Counted from the first letter of the stretch, positions 18,957 to 28,520 are shown. The stretch is 64,000 nt of DNA from Halobacteriales archaeon YIM A00010 (GCA_025041175.1 JAKCFJ010000003.1:496001-560000), one strand, 5' to 3'. Numbers and translations: made by a program. The notes: generated by a model not told the origin, from the letters alone.

Positions 18957-19391
18957 CTACTCCGGGCGCTGCTCTTCGTCGACGGGCTTTTCCTCTTGAT
19001 CGACCAGTACGAACAGCTCATTCCAGTCGTCTGCGGGGGAGAGCTGGTCTCGGAGGTCTTCGATCGCGCCGACGGTGACCGCGTCCTCTACAACGTCCAT
19101 CACAACGCGTGTGTGGTGGACGGCGTCCCCGCGCTCGTCGTCGGGGCGGTAGTTTCCCTTCTCGATGATCCGATCGACGAATCCGTTCCACTCGAACCGC
19201 TCGACGTCGTCCACTTTTGAGAGGTGACGTCCGATCTCTTCCGGGAGTTGTTCCCCGAGGTTCTCCGCTCCGCCCGGCTCGATCCGCTGACTGAGTGTCT
19301 CGAGCGTGATCCGCGTCGTGCGGACGGCGTCCTCTTGAGACGGGAACTGTCCTCGGTTCTGTACTTCGCCGATGAAGGTATCGTAGTCCAT
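18957..19391 (-). CDS. DUF2267 domain protein
   Basis: A 144-aa acidic cytoplasmic protein made of two DUF2267-type repeats. The first begins MDYDTFIGEVQNRGQFPSQEDAVRTTRITLETLSQRI; the second, WNGFVDRIIEKGNYRPDDERGDAVHHTRVVMDVVEDAV, matches it in spacing. DUF2267 proteins have no established biochemical role but are frequent in haloarchaea, often near stress genes. The ATG at 19391 is used because homology starts with MDYDTF. Confidence 0.82.
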   Translation of the reverse strand: MDYDTFIGEVQNRGQFPSQEDAVRTTRITLETLSQRIEPGGAENLGEQLPEEIGRHLSKVDDVERFEWNGFVDRIIEKGNYRPDDERGDAVHHTRVVMDVVEDAVTVGAIEDLRDQLSPADDWNELFVLVDQEEKPVDEEQRPE

Positions 19392-19591
19392 TCCGTTCTT
19401 CACTTCGTGATGGATGCCAATAGATACTCTGCTGATTCGATGACATCTCCAACCGCAACCTGCGCCCCGCATTCGAGTTACTGATTCGAGCGGCGGACGT
19501 GCATCGAGTCGAACGTCTGCCCGTGGTGTGAGATGATTGTCTATTTCGCGTGGGTCCGTGCAGCAATTGCGCCGTCGAGAGTCACGTCCTG

Positions 19592-19693
19592 CTACAATTT
19601 CGAATCGAACCAGTCGGTTGCGGTGTCCGCCACCTGTTCGAGTTCGATCGAATCGATGGAGATCAAGACGACGGTGTCGGTCTTGTCTGTTAT
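19592..19693 (-). pseudogene. Internally deleted copy of the alpha/beta hydrolase
   Basis: The minus strand reads TDKTDTVVLISIDSIELE joined in frame to LEQVADTATDWFDSKL and a TAG stop. These are the first 18 and last 16 residues of the hydrolase at 32742-33380 (MTGETDTIVSIPVDSVELE ... LEQVADTATDWFDSKL). Everything between is missing, and the join lies at GAACTCGAA, a 9-bp sequence present at both ends of the missing stretch in the intact gene (32790 and 33327). The start codon has decayed to ATA. Confidence 0.88.
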
Positions 19694-19889
19694 TAGTCAT
19701 TGTTGTTCCAGAGATTATTTAGTTCCCAGCCTCCACGAAGACGCAACGTCGTATCTGGATCTCCGCGAGTCGTCGAGACCCGCGTCGAACCGGCGAAGCC
19801 ATCTGGAAGAGCGTCCTTTTCCACCACATATCAGATGTATCGTGTGAGACTCAGACTTCCCGCCACGCTCAACTGCCGCGCTAGTCTAC

Positions 19890-20989
19890 ATGCGACGTAT
19901 GGGATCCATCACACTCGCACCACACGATACGGCCTTGCTTCATCTACTGGCCGATGCCCCGTCCAGTAGTGATCACCTCGCTGAAATCGTCGAGGATCCC
20001 CGCCCCGAACTCACGGACCAGCTGGCGGCGTTCGAAGAAAACGGTCTGCTGTGGAAGCAAGCCGACGAGACCTACGCGCTCACCGAGAGCGGCTCTCGTG
20101 TGCTTGCCGTCCCAGCTGACCACGGTGTAGATAGTCGAATCGACGCCCCTCGTCGTGTGTGTCAGGCGATTACGAAGCAGGATCTCCGGCCGGATCGGGA
20201 AGCGGCGGTGTTTGATGCGGTTGCATTTCTTCAGTACTGGGGTGAAGCAACCGAAAGCGAACTCATCGATGGGATCTACAGCGAAACGCCCGCTGGATAC
20301 GAGACAGCCGACAAGTGGTGGCAGTCGTTCATGCAGGGTACCCTCGCCGGGCTGCCCGACATCGAACCGCCGACAGCGGATAGGACGGTCTGGCGCTACA
20401 CCGGAACGCACGAGACCGAGGAGCCCACAGAAGATGGTCGTGATCCCTTTGCTGGTCCTACCACGTCGTATGGTAGTGTCAAACACGCGCTCGAAGCTCT
20501 CGATCTCTCGTCTGATCAGCACACAGCTGTCCACACGGTCTTCGCGACACTCCGCACCGCACTACGGTCACCGAGACCGAGCTCAAACAGGATGTCTACG
20601 ATCAGACGGCCGCCGGAGATGCGTCTGCAGACGAGTGGATCCAGTGGATCGAGATCATCCTCCGAGAAATTCCAAGAATCAGGCGGATCGATGAACAGAC
20701 CTGGCACTACGCCGGTAACGAGGTCAACCACGCTGGCACCAGCCCGGGATCGGAAGAGCACAACAGGCCAACAGAGACTGACGACACGCCGACCACCCGG
20801 GAGCTGGGGGAGAACGATGCCTGCCCGGTCTGCCAGCAACCCTACGACGGGCGCACGCATATCGAAGCGAGTGAGACGAGGCTATCAGGATGGGCGATTC
20901 CCATCTGTATCAAAACACAGCCAGCGGAAACGCCGGGCGGAGCAACGATAACGCTCTACTACCACGACACGTCCGGTGATAACACCTGA
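19890..20989 (+). pseudogene. Winged-helix protein with two shared domains and CxxC, frameshifted
   Basis: The N-terminus is a winged helix (LAPHDTALLHLLADAPSSSDHLAEIV ... LTESGSRVLAV). A domain shared with the protein at 15150-15806 follows (AVAFLQYWGEATESELIDGIYSETPAGYETADKWWQSFMQ ... VWRYTG). Near 20560 the frame changes; the second frame continues with a second, more diverged copy (VTETELKQDVYDQTAAGDASADEWIQWIEIILREIPRI ... WHYAG) and a terminal segment with ACPVCQQPYDGR, ending in TGA at 20989. Either a pseudogene, a sequencing indel, or a programmed frameshift. Function unknown; probably regulatory. Confidence 0.7.
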
Positions 20990-21288
20990 ACGTCTCGGAA
21001 GCACACCCAAAGGATCCCCCCTGTTCGCGCAGGGCGGCGGTCGTTGTTGTGTCCGAGTCCGGTGCTATCGATCAGTTCGGCAGGTGGATCGTCCTATTCC
21101 ACTCGCTCCTTTCGTTAGCAGGGATATTCTCTCCGCTGGCTCTCCACCGAACGACGTTCGGCCGTTCAACAGCTGTATATACTGAACTCGGGCTGGTGGG
21201 ATTCGGTTAGTATCCTACCTTGCATTTTACAGCAGTACTTGTGTAACAGTAGCGGCTACTGAGAGCAAGGAGACGGCTCGGTGTCTCA
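20990..21288. other. Intergenic, no gene seen
   Basis: No convincing reading frame, RNA or repeat is visible here. The segment lies between the frameshifted winged-helix gene and the inverted-repeat element at 21289. Confidence 0.5.
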
Positions 21289-21382
21289 TACTGACGGACA
21301 CCGGCAGTGGACGCGTCGCGATCGTGGCGCAGGCTGGGGCTGCACCGGCGACCAAGAGTTAATAGACCGATGACCGACAGTA
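21289..21382. mobile_element. 94-bp inverted-repeat element (TACTG-ended, diverged)
   Basis: The ends TACTGACGGACA and TGACCGACAGTA are imperfect inverted repeats of the same style as the elements at 16008 and 46257. The flanks are TCA (21286-21288) and TCA (21383-21385), the expected 3-bp duplication. The interior is not clearly alignable with the other copies, so this is an old or rearranged member. Confidence 0.6.
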
Positions 21383-21515
21383 TCAGCTCTGTTGTGCTTG
21401 CCAGCAGCGTGCGCTTCACTTCGGCCATTTAGCGCCGGACAGAGTCCACGACACGTCTCGTCCCTTGATAATGCCGGATGTACGCTTACACGCTGTCTGG
21501 TGGAACCATCTACCG

Positions 21516-21677
21516 ATGGTTTGGGAATTTCAGTGTCCGGTTGATGATTGCGAGTTTTCAAAGCAAGCCAATGAGGAACCAGTAGTCATTGAGAGCGCAC
21601 AGGATCATACCCGACACACCCACGGTACCACGCCACCCCGAGAGGAGATCGAACAGTACGTCATCGGCCCGGGATGA
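21516..21677 (+). CDS. Small Cys/His zinc-binding protein (DUF1059-like)
   Basis: A 53-aa protein, MVWEFQCPVDDCEFSKQANEE ... QDHTRHTHGT. The two Cys (CPVDDC) and two His (HTRH/HTHG) are spaced like a C2H2-type zinc site, as in small haloarchaeal DUF1059-like proteins. The ATG at 21516 directly precedes the conserved part. A similar-sized CxxC/H protein is at 39024-39203. Role unknown; nucleic-acid or protein binding is a guess. Confidence 0.65.
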   Translation: MVWEFQCPVDDCEFSKQANEEPVVIESAQDHTRHTHGTTPPREEIEQYVIGPG

Positions 21678-21828
21678 GTTCGAAAACCCTCTCCAAGGGA
21701 AATCAACAACGGTCGATGGTCCATAGGATTTAACCGCTTATAACCTCTATCAAATGACAAGGAGCGCGGCCCTTAGATATCTTTCATCATTCGTTTCCTC
21801 CCCGAGAGCCGTGCTTCGCCCCACACCC

Positions 21829-22833
21829 ATGAACGATACACGCACCAAACCCGATACCGACCGAGAGCGAACAGACACAGCAGAGAGAGCAACAGCGAAC
21901 GAGGCGGCAGAAACGACAGAAACAGAACGCGCTACGCAGACGTGTCCCGAGTGTGGTGGTCAACTCGTCACCGACGAGGAGCACGGGGAAACTGTTTGTT
22001 CGGCGTGTGGCCTCGTTGTCGAGGAAGATGAGATCGATCCAGGACCTGAATGGCGCGCATTCGATCCGGGAGAGAAAGCAGAAAAGAGCCGCGTCGGTGC
22101 GCCGACCACCACGATGATGCACGACAAGGGATTGTCGACGAACATCGGCTGGCAGAACAAGGACGCCCACGGCAACACCCTATCCGGACGCCAACGCCAG
22201 AAGATGCAGCGCCTCCGAAAGTGGAACGAGCGTTTTCGGACTCGTGATTCACAGGAGCGCAACCTGAAACAAGCGCTCGGCGAGATCGAGCGGATGGCCA
22301 GCGCGCTCGGTCTGCCCGAAACCGTCCGCGAGACCGCGAGCGTCATCTACCGGCGGGCACTCGATGAGGACCTCCTGCCTGGCCGGAGCATCGAGGGCGT
22401 TTCGACGGCCACACTCTACGGCGCCGCTTGCCAGACCGGTACCCCGCGCAGTATCGATGAAGTCGCTGCTGTCTCCCGGATCGACGCAATGGAGTTCAAA
22501 CGGACCTACCGGTATATCGTCCGCGAGTTGAACCTCAAAATCGAGCCAGCCGATCCGGTCAGCTACGTCAGCCGGTTCGCCTCGGAACTCGATATCTCGG
22601 ACGAAGCAGAACGACGCGCGCTCGCGCTGCTCGAATCGGCCGAAGACGCTATCACGAGCGGGAAAAGCCCTGTCGGTCTCGCTGCCGCCGCGGTCTATGC
22701 CGCTCCGCGCCTCACCAACGAGAAAATCACCCAGAGCGAGGTCAGTGAGGTCACGGACATCAGTGAAGTCACCATCCGAAACCGCTACCAAGAACTGCTC
22801 GAAGCGGAGGAACAACCGCAAGCGGTTGCATAA
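21829..22833 (+). CDS. tfb: Transcription initiation factor IIB (TFB)
   Basis: Archaeal general transcription factor that binds the TBP-promoter complex and recruits RNA polymerase. 334 aa: an acidic leader, a zinc ribbon (Cys39, Cys42, Cys57, Cys60 in TCPECGG and VCSACGLV), the B-finger region (RVGAPTTTMMHDKGLSTNIGWQNKDAHGN) and two cyclin-like repeats (about 135-225 and 235-325), the second ending in SEVTDISEVTIRNRYQELL, the BRE-contacting helix-turn-helix. Haloarchaea have several TFB paralogues used as global regulators, so this may serve a subset of promoters. Start ATG 21829 (MNDTRTK) is chosen over an upstream extension without homology. AT-rich TTTAACC and TTATAACC boxes near 21730-21746 may be its promoter. 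Confidence 0.95.
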   Translation: MNDTRTKPDTDRERTDTAERATANEAAETTETERATQTCPECGGQLVTDEEHGETVCSACGLVVEEDEIDPGPEWRAFDPGEKAEKSRVGAPTTTMMHDKGLSTNIGWQNKDAHGNTLSGRQRQKMQRLRKWNERFRTRDSQERNLKQALGEIERMASALGLPETVRETASVIYRRALDEDLLPGRSIEGVSTATLYGAACQTGTPRSIDEVAAVSRIDAMEFKRTYRYIVRELNLKIEPADPVSYVSRFASELDISDEAERRALALLESAEDAITSGKSPVGLAAAAVYAAPRLTNEKITQSEVSEVTDISEVTIRNRYQELLEAEEQPQAVA

Positions 22834-23105
22834 TCTTCGTTCCCGTGAATGTGGCGACGATCAAGCTGCTGTCCGGTGATCGCCGCGTGTGCTCGATCAT
22901 TGTTCTTTGAATATCGATTCTCCACTCAATTCCGTCAGTAGTGAGTATACGTCGCTCGAAGCGTGACAGAGACCATCAGTCGTGATGCTGATGTCCCCGT
23001 GTTGGTTCTCCGGTATAGGGCGGCGACAGCGAACGGACAGTATCGTCGTTATCGCTCCGAGCCACGCCAGTAGGCCTATGGGGAGAGCGCGCTAGTCCAC
23101 ACGTA

Positions 23106-24791
23106 ATGAAGAACACCGAAGTAGCGTCGCGTCTCTACGAGATTGCCGACTTCCTCGAAATGCAGGACATCGAGTACAAACCCCGTGCGTACCGCAACGC
23201 AGCCCGGAGCATCGAGGCGCTCTCCGAAGACATTGAAGCGATCCACGAGCGGGATGAGCTCCAGGACATCGAGGGTGTCGGCGAGTCGATCGCCGAGAAG
23301 ATCGCGGAATACCTCGACACCGGCGAGCTCGAATACTACCAGCGCTTGAAAGACGATCTTCCGGTCGACGTGGAAGCGCTAACGCGGGTCGAAGGTCTCG
23401 GTCCCAAACGCGTCAAGCAGCTCCACGACGCGTTGGGTGTTGCGACACTCGACGATCTGGAGGACGCCGCCGAAGACGGACGTATCGCTTCGGTCGAGGA
23501 CTTCGGTGAGCAAATACAGGAGAACGTTCTCGAACAGATCGAAACCGCAAAGCGGGGTGAGGAGCGCATGCTGCTCGGGAAGATCGTTCCGACTGCTCGC
23601 CATCTCGAAACGCACCTCTACGACGCGCCCGCGTTCGATCAGGTCGATGTCGTTGGATCGTTCCGTCGACACCGACCAACCGTGGGTGATCTCGATATTC
23701 TCGCGCTGGCAAACGATTCGGAGCAAGCGATGGAGACGTTCTGCACGCTCGATGCTGTGACGGAGGTGATCGAACGCGGAGAGACCCGTTCGTCCGTTAC
23801 GCTGTCCGACGATCTCCAAGCCGACCTTCGAATTGTCGATGAAGCGTCGTACGGCGCTGCCCTCGTCTATTTCACTGGATCGAAGGATCACAACATCACG
23901 CTGCGAGACAGGGCGATCGACAACGATTGGAAGCTCAACGAATACGGCTTGTTCGACGCCGAAGACGACAAACTCGCGGGCGAAACCGAAGCGGAGGTAT
24001 ACGAGGAATTGGGACTCTCGTGGATCCCTCCCGAACTCCGCGAGGAAACCGGTGAGATCGACGCTGCAGAAGCAGACGCGCTGCCTGACCTGGTTCAGCC
24101 GAACGACATCCGTGGCGATCTGCACGTGCATACGACCGCCAGCGACGGAGATAACACGATTCGTGAGATGGCTGAGCACGCCGCTTCGAACGGACTCGAG
24201 TACGTACTCATTACTGATCACGGACCAGCGCTCTCGGTCGTTGGCGGTCCCTCTGAATCGGAGTTCATGGACCAAAAGGAAGCGATCGACGACGCGAACG
24301 ACGCCACGGACGTGACTGTGCTCCACGGACTCGAAGCGAACATCACTGAGGAGGGATTGGACATCTCTCAGGAGTGGGCCACGGAGTGTGACCTGCTCGT
24401 CGCCGCGCTGCACGACACCCCGGACCAACCGACTGAGAACGTGATACACGCGTTCGATGCGTATCCGGTCGATATTTTCGCGCACCCGCTGAATCGGTTG
24501 CTCAACGAGCGCGAGCCGTTGGACTTCGATCTGGATGCGCTCGTCGAGACAGCCGCTGAGGAACGGACCGCGTTCGAAATCAACGCCCAGCCCGAACGAC
24601 TCGATTTCGATTGGCGAAGCGTGAAACAGTACCGGGGTGATGTCCCGTTTGTCGTGTCCACGGACGCTCATTCCACCGCCGAGTTGGACGCCCTAGACCT
24701 CGGCGTCGCCCAGGCACAACGCGGCTGGTGTGAAGGCGATCACGTGTTGAACACGAACCCACTGGACGAACTACTGGAGTATTTCGCATGA
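23106..24791 (+). CDS. polX: DNA polymerase/3'-5' exonuclease PolX
   Basis: Family X DNA polymerase with a C-terminal PHP domain, used for gap filling and 3'-end processing in base-excision repair. 561 aa. The N-terminal 8-kDa domain and two helix-hairpin-helix motifs (LQDIEGVGESIAEKI, LTRVEGLGPKRVKQL) are followed by the catalytic palm with Asp195 and Asp197 in GSFRRHRPTVGDLDIL and a third acidic residue in LQADLRIVD. The PHP domain has DLHVHTTASDG and the later ITDHG, LHGLEANI and STDAHS metal-site segments. The stop overlaps the ATG of ligA by four bases, so the two are very probably co-translated as a repair module. Confidence 0.95.
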   Translation: MKNTEVASRLYEIADFLEMQDIEYKPRAYRNAARSIEALSEDIEAIHERDELQDIEGVGESIAEKIAEYLDTGELEYYQRLKDDLPVDVEALTRVEGLGPKRVKQLHDALGVATLDDLEDAAEDGRIASVEDFGEQIQENVLEQIETAKRGEERMLLGKIVPTARHLETHLYDAPAFDQVDVVGSFRRHRPTVGDLDILALANDSEQAMETFCTLDAVTEVIERGETRSSVTLSDDLQADLRIVDEASYGAALVYFTGSKDHNITLRDRAIDNDWKLNEYGLFDAEDDKLAGETEAEVYEELGLSWIPPELREETGEIDAAEADALPDLVQPNDIRGDLHVHTTASDGDNTIREMAEHAASNGLEYVLITDHGPALSVVGGPSESEFMDQKEAIDDANDATDVTVLHGLEANITEEGLDISQEWATECDLLVAALHDTPDQPTENVIHAFDAYPVDIFAHPLNRLLNEREPLDFDLDALVETAAEERTAFEINAQPERLDFDWRSVKQYRGDVPFVVSTDAHSTAELDALDLGVAQAQRGWCEGDHVLNTNPLDELLEYFA

Positions 24792-26833
24792 ATGAACCCA
24801 CGGATAATCCGTACGTGCGAGAACCGGACACCCAGTTTCGAGCGGCAGACGAACTGACAGAAGCAAAAGCCAAGGAACAAGTGTCCCAGCTACGGGAGGC
24901 GATCGAGTACCACGACTACCGGTACTACGTGGAAAACGATCCGATCGTCTCGGACAGCGCGTACGATCGGTTGTTCGATCGATTGGACGCGCTCGAACGG
25001 CTGTTCGGACTGAGAGACGAGCACTCGCCGACACAGCGGATCGGCAGCGAGACGTTGGACGAGTTAGAGACCCACGAACACGTTACTGAGATGTTGAGTC
25101 TCGACTCCTCGGAGGAGGAAACCGAGGTCTACGATTTCAGTGAGCGGGTCCGGGATGAGGTCGGTGGCGTCACCTACTCGTTGGAACCGAAATTCGACGG
25201 GTTCTCCGTCGAACTCGTCTACGCGGACGGGACGTTCAACCGTGCAGTGACGCGTGGCGACGGAGAAAATGGCGAAGACGTGTCTACGAACGTGAAAACG
25301 ATCCGTACGGTACCGCTTCAGATCCCCGACGCCCCGGAGTTTCTCGCGGTGCGAGCGGAAGTGTATATGCCTCACTCCGGATTTCAGGATCTGAACCAGG
25401 AGCGGGTACAGGAAGGAAAGGATCCGTTTGCGAATCCGCGGAACGCTGCAGCCGGCACGGTTCGACAACTGGATCCGCGAATCGTCGCCGACCGACCGCT
25501 CGACATCTACTTCTACGACGTGATGGACAGCTCGCAGGCGATCGAGACACAAGCGGGCGTCTTCGAACTGCTCTCGGATCTCGGATTCCGAATCAATGAG
25601 TACAACCGGATGGCCGACGACATCGAGACCTTCGTGAGCTACCGCGAGGAACTGTTGGACGAGCGCGATGAACTCGAATACGAGATCGATGGCGTGGTGG
25701 CGAAAGTCAACGCGTTCGAAAAACGGGACGCGTTAGGTGAGACGGCCCGCCACCCTCGGTGGGCGTTCGCGTACAAGTTCCCGCCGAACACTGGTGAGAC
25801 GACGGTGAAACGGATCGCGGTGCAAGTCGGACGGACTGGGAGGCTGACGCCGGTCGCACTGCTTGATCCGGTCGATGTGTCCGGCGTAACGATCAGCCGA
25901 GCAACCCTGCACAACGAAGCGCAAGCCCAGGATCTCGGTGTGGCAGAGGGGGCCACGGTCGAGATCGAGCGAGCCGGTGATGTGATCCCACAAGTCGTGT
26001 CGGTCACCGAGGCTCCAGATGGAACGTTCGAGATGCCCGAGCAGTGTCCAGTCTGCGGTAGCGATGTCACCAAAGAGGGCCCGAATCACTTCTGTACCGG
26101 CGGCATGTCGTGTGACGCGCAACTCACACAGTCGCTCGAACATTTCGCGTCGCGCGAAGCAATGAACATCGAGGGGTTAGGGGAGGAGATCGCAGACATC
26201 CTCGTCGAAGCGGGAGTGATCGAATCGATCGCCGATCTGTACCAGCTCGAGAAAGACGAATTGACGACGCTCGAACCGTTCGCCGAACAATCGGCCGAAA
26301 ACCTGCTCCGAGAGATCGAGGCGAGTAAAAACCCCGACCTCGCAAGCTTTCTCTACGCCCTCGGGATTCGGCACGTCGGAACGGAACGAGCGCGGCTCTT
26401 GGCCGAATATTTCTCGCTGGATGAGTTGGAAACAGCCGACGCCACGGAGCTGAAGACAGTCGGTGATATCGGACCTGAAGTCGCGACCAGTATCCGCTCA
26501 TTCTTTGCAAATGATTCGAACAGAGAAATGATACACCAGCTACAACAGATGGGCGTGACGCCGGAACGTCGAGAGCGCGGTGACGAGTTCGACGGAATGG
26601 CTCTCGTGTTCACCGGGAGTATCGAGGATTACTCTCGAACCGAACTCACCGAACTCATGGAGAGCCACGGCGCGAGTGTCACCTCCTCTGTGAGCGGTGA
26701 AACGGATTATCTGGTCGTTGGGGACGATCCCGGGAGCACGAAATTGGAGCAAGCTGACGAGTCCGGAGTGGAAACGATAGCTGCTGGTGATTTCAAAGAA
26801 CGGTTTCTGAGCGAGATCGGAGCGCTCTCTTGA
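24788..26833 (+). CDS. ligA: NAD-dependent DNA ligase LigA
   Basis: Seals nicks using NAD+, a bacterial-type ligase acquired by haloarchaea alongside their ATP-dependent enzyme. 681 aa, all domains present: Ia domain (YHDYRYYVENDPIVSDSAYDRLF), adenylation domain with the nucleophile Lys135 in EPKFDG, OB fold (VGRTGRLTPVALLDPV), Cys4 zinc finger (CPVCGS ... CTGGMSC), helix-hairpin-helix region and C-terminal BRCT domain (ALVFTGSIEDYSRTELTELMESHGA). It starts inside the end of polX (ATGA overlap). The stop is 9 bp from the end of the convergent nfo gene. Confidence 0.96.
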   Translation: MNEPTDNPYVREPDTQFRAADELTEAKAKEQVSQLREAIEYHDYRYYVENDPIVSDSAYDRLFDRLDALERLFGLRDEHSPTQRIGSETLDELETHEHVTEMLSLDSSEEETEVYDFSERVRDEVGGVTYSLEPKFDGFSVELVYADGTFNRAVTRGDGENGEDVSTNVKTIRTVPLQIPDAPEFLAVRAEVYMPHSGFQDLNQERVQEGKDPFANPRNAAAGTVRQLDPRIVADRPLDIYFYDVMDSSQAIETQAGVFELLSDLGFRINEYNRMADDIETFVSYREELLDERDELEYEIDGVVAKVNAFEKRDALGETARHPRWAFAYKFPPNTGETTVKRIAVQVGRTGRLTPVALLDPVDVSGVTISRATLHNEAQAQDLGVAEGATVEIERAGDVIPQVVSVTEAPDGTFEMPEQCPVCGSDVTKEGPNHFCTGGMSCDAQLTQSLEHFASREAMNIEGLGEEIADILVEAGVIESIADLYQLEKDELTTLEPFAEQSAENLLREIEASKNPDLASFLYALGIRHVGTERARLLAEYFSLDELETADATELKTVGDIGPEVATSIRSFFANDSNREMIHQLQQMGVTPERRERGDEFDGMALVFTGSIEDYSRTELTELMESHGASVTSSVSGETDYLVVGDDPGSTKLEQADESGVETIAAGDFKERFLSEIGALS

Positions 26834-27457
26834 TCCTCACGGTCACTGTTCGTTCCGTAGTTCTTTCACCTCCTGGATGTTCCATTCCCCTCCTTTCTCG
26901 TTTTCTGGCGTTTCGACCACCATTGGCTTGTCACACAAGCGGTCGTGGTTGATGAACCGCTCGAACCCCTCGTCTCCGATTTCGCCCTCGCCGATGTGTT
27001 TGTGCTCGTCTTTTTCCGAACCGACCGGGTGTTTCGAGTCGTTGAGATGGAGATACTGCACGTTTTCGACACCGATCGACGCGTCGAGTTCCGCTATCAT
27101 CTCATCGAGTCCATCACCAGCGGCGAGGTCGTAGCCAGCTGCGAGCAGATGACACGTGTCAAGACAGACCCCGACCTGTGAATAGTCGTATTCGGACTGT
27201 TCTACGATGGAATCGATCCCCTCAAACTGTTTTCCGATGGTCGTTCCCGTCCCAGCCGTGTTTTCGAGTAGGAGGGTCACTTCATCAGGTATTTCGAGAT
27301 CAGACAGCCGGTTCGCAACGTTCGTACGTCCCGTCTCGACGCCAGCTCCAGTGTGCGAGCCGGGATGGAACACATAGTATGGGATACCGAGCGTCGCTGT
27401 TGCTTGTAGCTCCTGTTGGACGCAGGCGAGCGATTCATCGCCGAGATCTTCGTCGGG

Positions 27458-28154
27458 GGCGGTGTTCAGATAAGGATGAAGTGTGAGGCGGGTCGTTTTC
27501 TGAGTGATCTATGCCCAAAAACGACCGCCTCAACGGTTGTTTGGACGACATCGACGTGGATTTTATGGAGCGAGAAGCAACACCGCGACTGTTGATGAAG
27601 CTCGGTATTCAGCTCCATTTTGCTGGTCTATCGCTTTCGAATACCGTTGCTATTCTTGAGATATTCGGTGTTGAACGGGCTCGTTCGACCGTCCACAACT
27701 GGGTTCACAAGGCTGATCTACAGCCAGAGGATGGACGAAGTCCGGATCACATTGCGGTTGACGAGACTGTGATCCGACTCAACGATGAGCAGTATTGGCT
27801 GTACGCTGCGGTTGATCCCGAAACAAACGAATTGCTTCACACAATGCTTGAACCGACGACAAACACGGTTCTCGCCAACTCATTTCTCACTGCACTCGCC
27901 GAGAAGCATGATGTTGAGGAGGCTGTGTTTCTCGTTGATGGCTCGCATTCATTACAACACGCGTGTCGTCGACACGGCTTCGATTTCAGATATGAACGCC
28001 ACGGAAATCGGAACAGCGTCGAACGTATATTTAGTGAAATAAAACGACGTACCTCTTCGTTCTCAAACTGTTTCAGCAATGCCAAAGCAGAAACTGCAAA
28101 CGAGTGGCTCAGATCATTCGCCTTCGCATGGAATCAGCTTATCTGAACACTACC
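27458..28154 (+). mobile_element. Complete IS6-type insertion sequence (697 bp)
   Basis: The ends are GGCGGTGTTCAGATAAG and, inverted at the other side, GGTAGTGTTCAGATAAG (two mismatches in 17). Both sides carry the 8-bp direct repeat TCGTCGGG (27450-27457 and 28155-28162), the duplication size made by IS6-family transposases. One intact transposase gene fills the element. A degenerate relative is at 48340-48900. The target is the nfo gene. Confidence 0.93.
27511..28146 (+). CDS. IS6 family transposase
   Basis: A 211-aa DDE transposase. The N-terminus carries a helix-turn-helix-like region (LSNTVAILEIFGVERARSTVHNWVHKA). The catalytic acids are in DHIAVDETVIRLN, VFLVDGSHSL and NRNSVERIFSEIKRR, with the usual IS6 spacing. 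The stop (28146) is 8 bp inside the right end of the element. The intact frame and intact target repeats suggest an active or recently active element. Confidence 0.93.
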   Translation: MPKNDRLNGCLDDIDVDFMEREATPRLLMKLGIQLHFAGLSLSNTVAILEIFGVERARSTVHNWVHKADLQPEDGRSPDHIAVDETVIRLNDEQYWLYAAVDPETNELLHTMLEPTTNTVLANSFLTALAEKHDVEEAVFLVDGSHSLQHACRRHGFDFRYERHGNRNSVERIFSEIKRRTSSFSNCFSNAKAETANEWLRSFAFAWNQLI

Positions 28155-28520
28155 TCGTCGGGCGTGGCAAGATTGATGAGATACGTTCCATGGACGATCC
28201 AGGGAGCAACGTCATGTTCCGTTGTCGCGTCCCGGAAGTCGGCCGCTGTCTCCTCTTCGATTTCGCTCACTGCCCAGCCCTGTGGCGATCCAACGAAGAT
28301 CTGGCCACAGTTTCCACCGAGATCGACCGCTCGTTCGACCGCAGCGGGAAGCCCATCACTGATCGAGACGTGAGAGCCGATTCGGAACATCGAACAGAAA
28401 TACTCGCGGGGATCACATAAAGACGCATCGTTCGTACTGCTATCGTTATGGTTGAATGAATCAATTACTGCTGTATACTCACAATCCATATCTAGGGGTT
28501 TCGATTCATTCGGCTGTCGG

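Larger units (their letters stand above)
26843..28390 (-). pseudogene. nfo: Deoxyribonuclease IV (AP endonuclease), split by IS6 element
   Basis: Endonuclease IV cleaves DNA at abasic sites. The N-terminal part (28155-28390) reads MFRIGSHVSISDGLPAAVERAVDLG ... IVHGTYLINLATPDE; the C-terminal part (26843-27457) continues PDEDLGDESLACVQQELQA ... VFHPGSHTGAG ... LENTAG ... VGVCLDTCHLLAAG ... LHLNDSK ... HKHIGEGEIG with all metal-ligand segments. A 697-bp IS6 element separates them with a perfect 8-bp repeat (TCGTCGGG). Removing the element and one repeat restores an uninterrupted 280-codon gene of normal family length, so the insertion is recent and no other lesion is visible. It faces the polX-ligA repair pair. 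Confidence 0.93.

Noticed and set aside
19890-20989. Programmed frameshift in the winged-helix gene
   Set aside because: No slippery heptamer or strong downstream structure was noticed at about 20560; an ordinary mutation or a sequencing indel is simpler.
23379-24671. A 430-codon minus-strand frame inside polX
   Set aside because: The plus strand encodes every PolX motif in order; the antisense translation has no family similarity.
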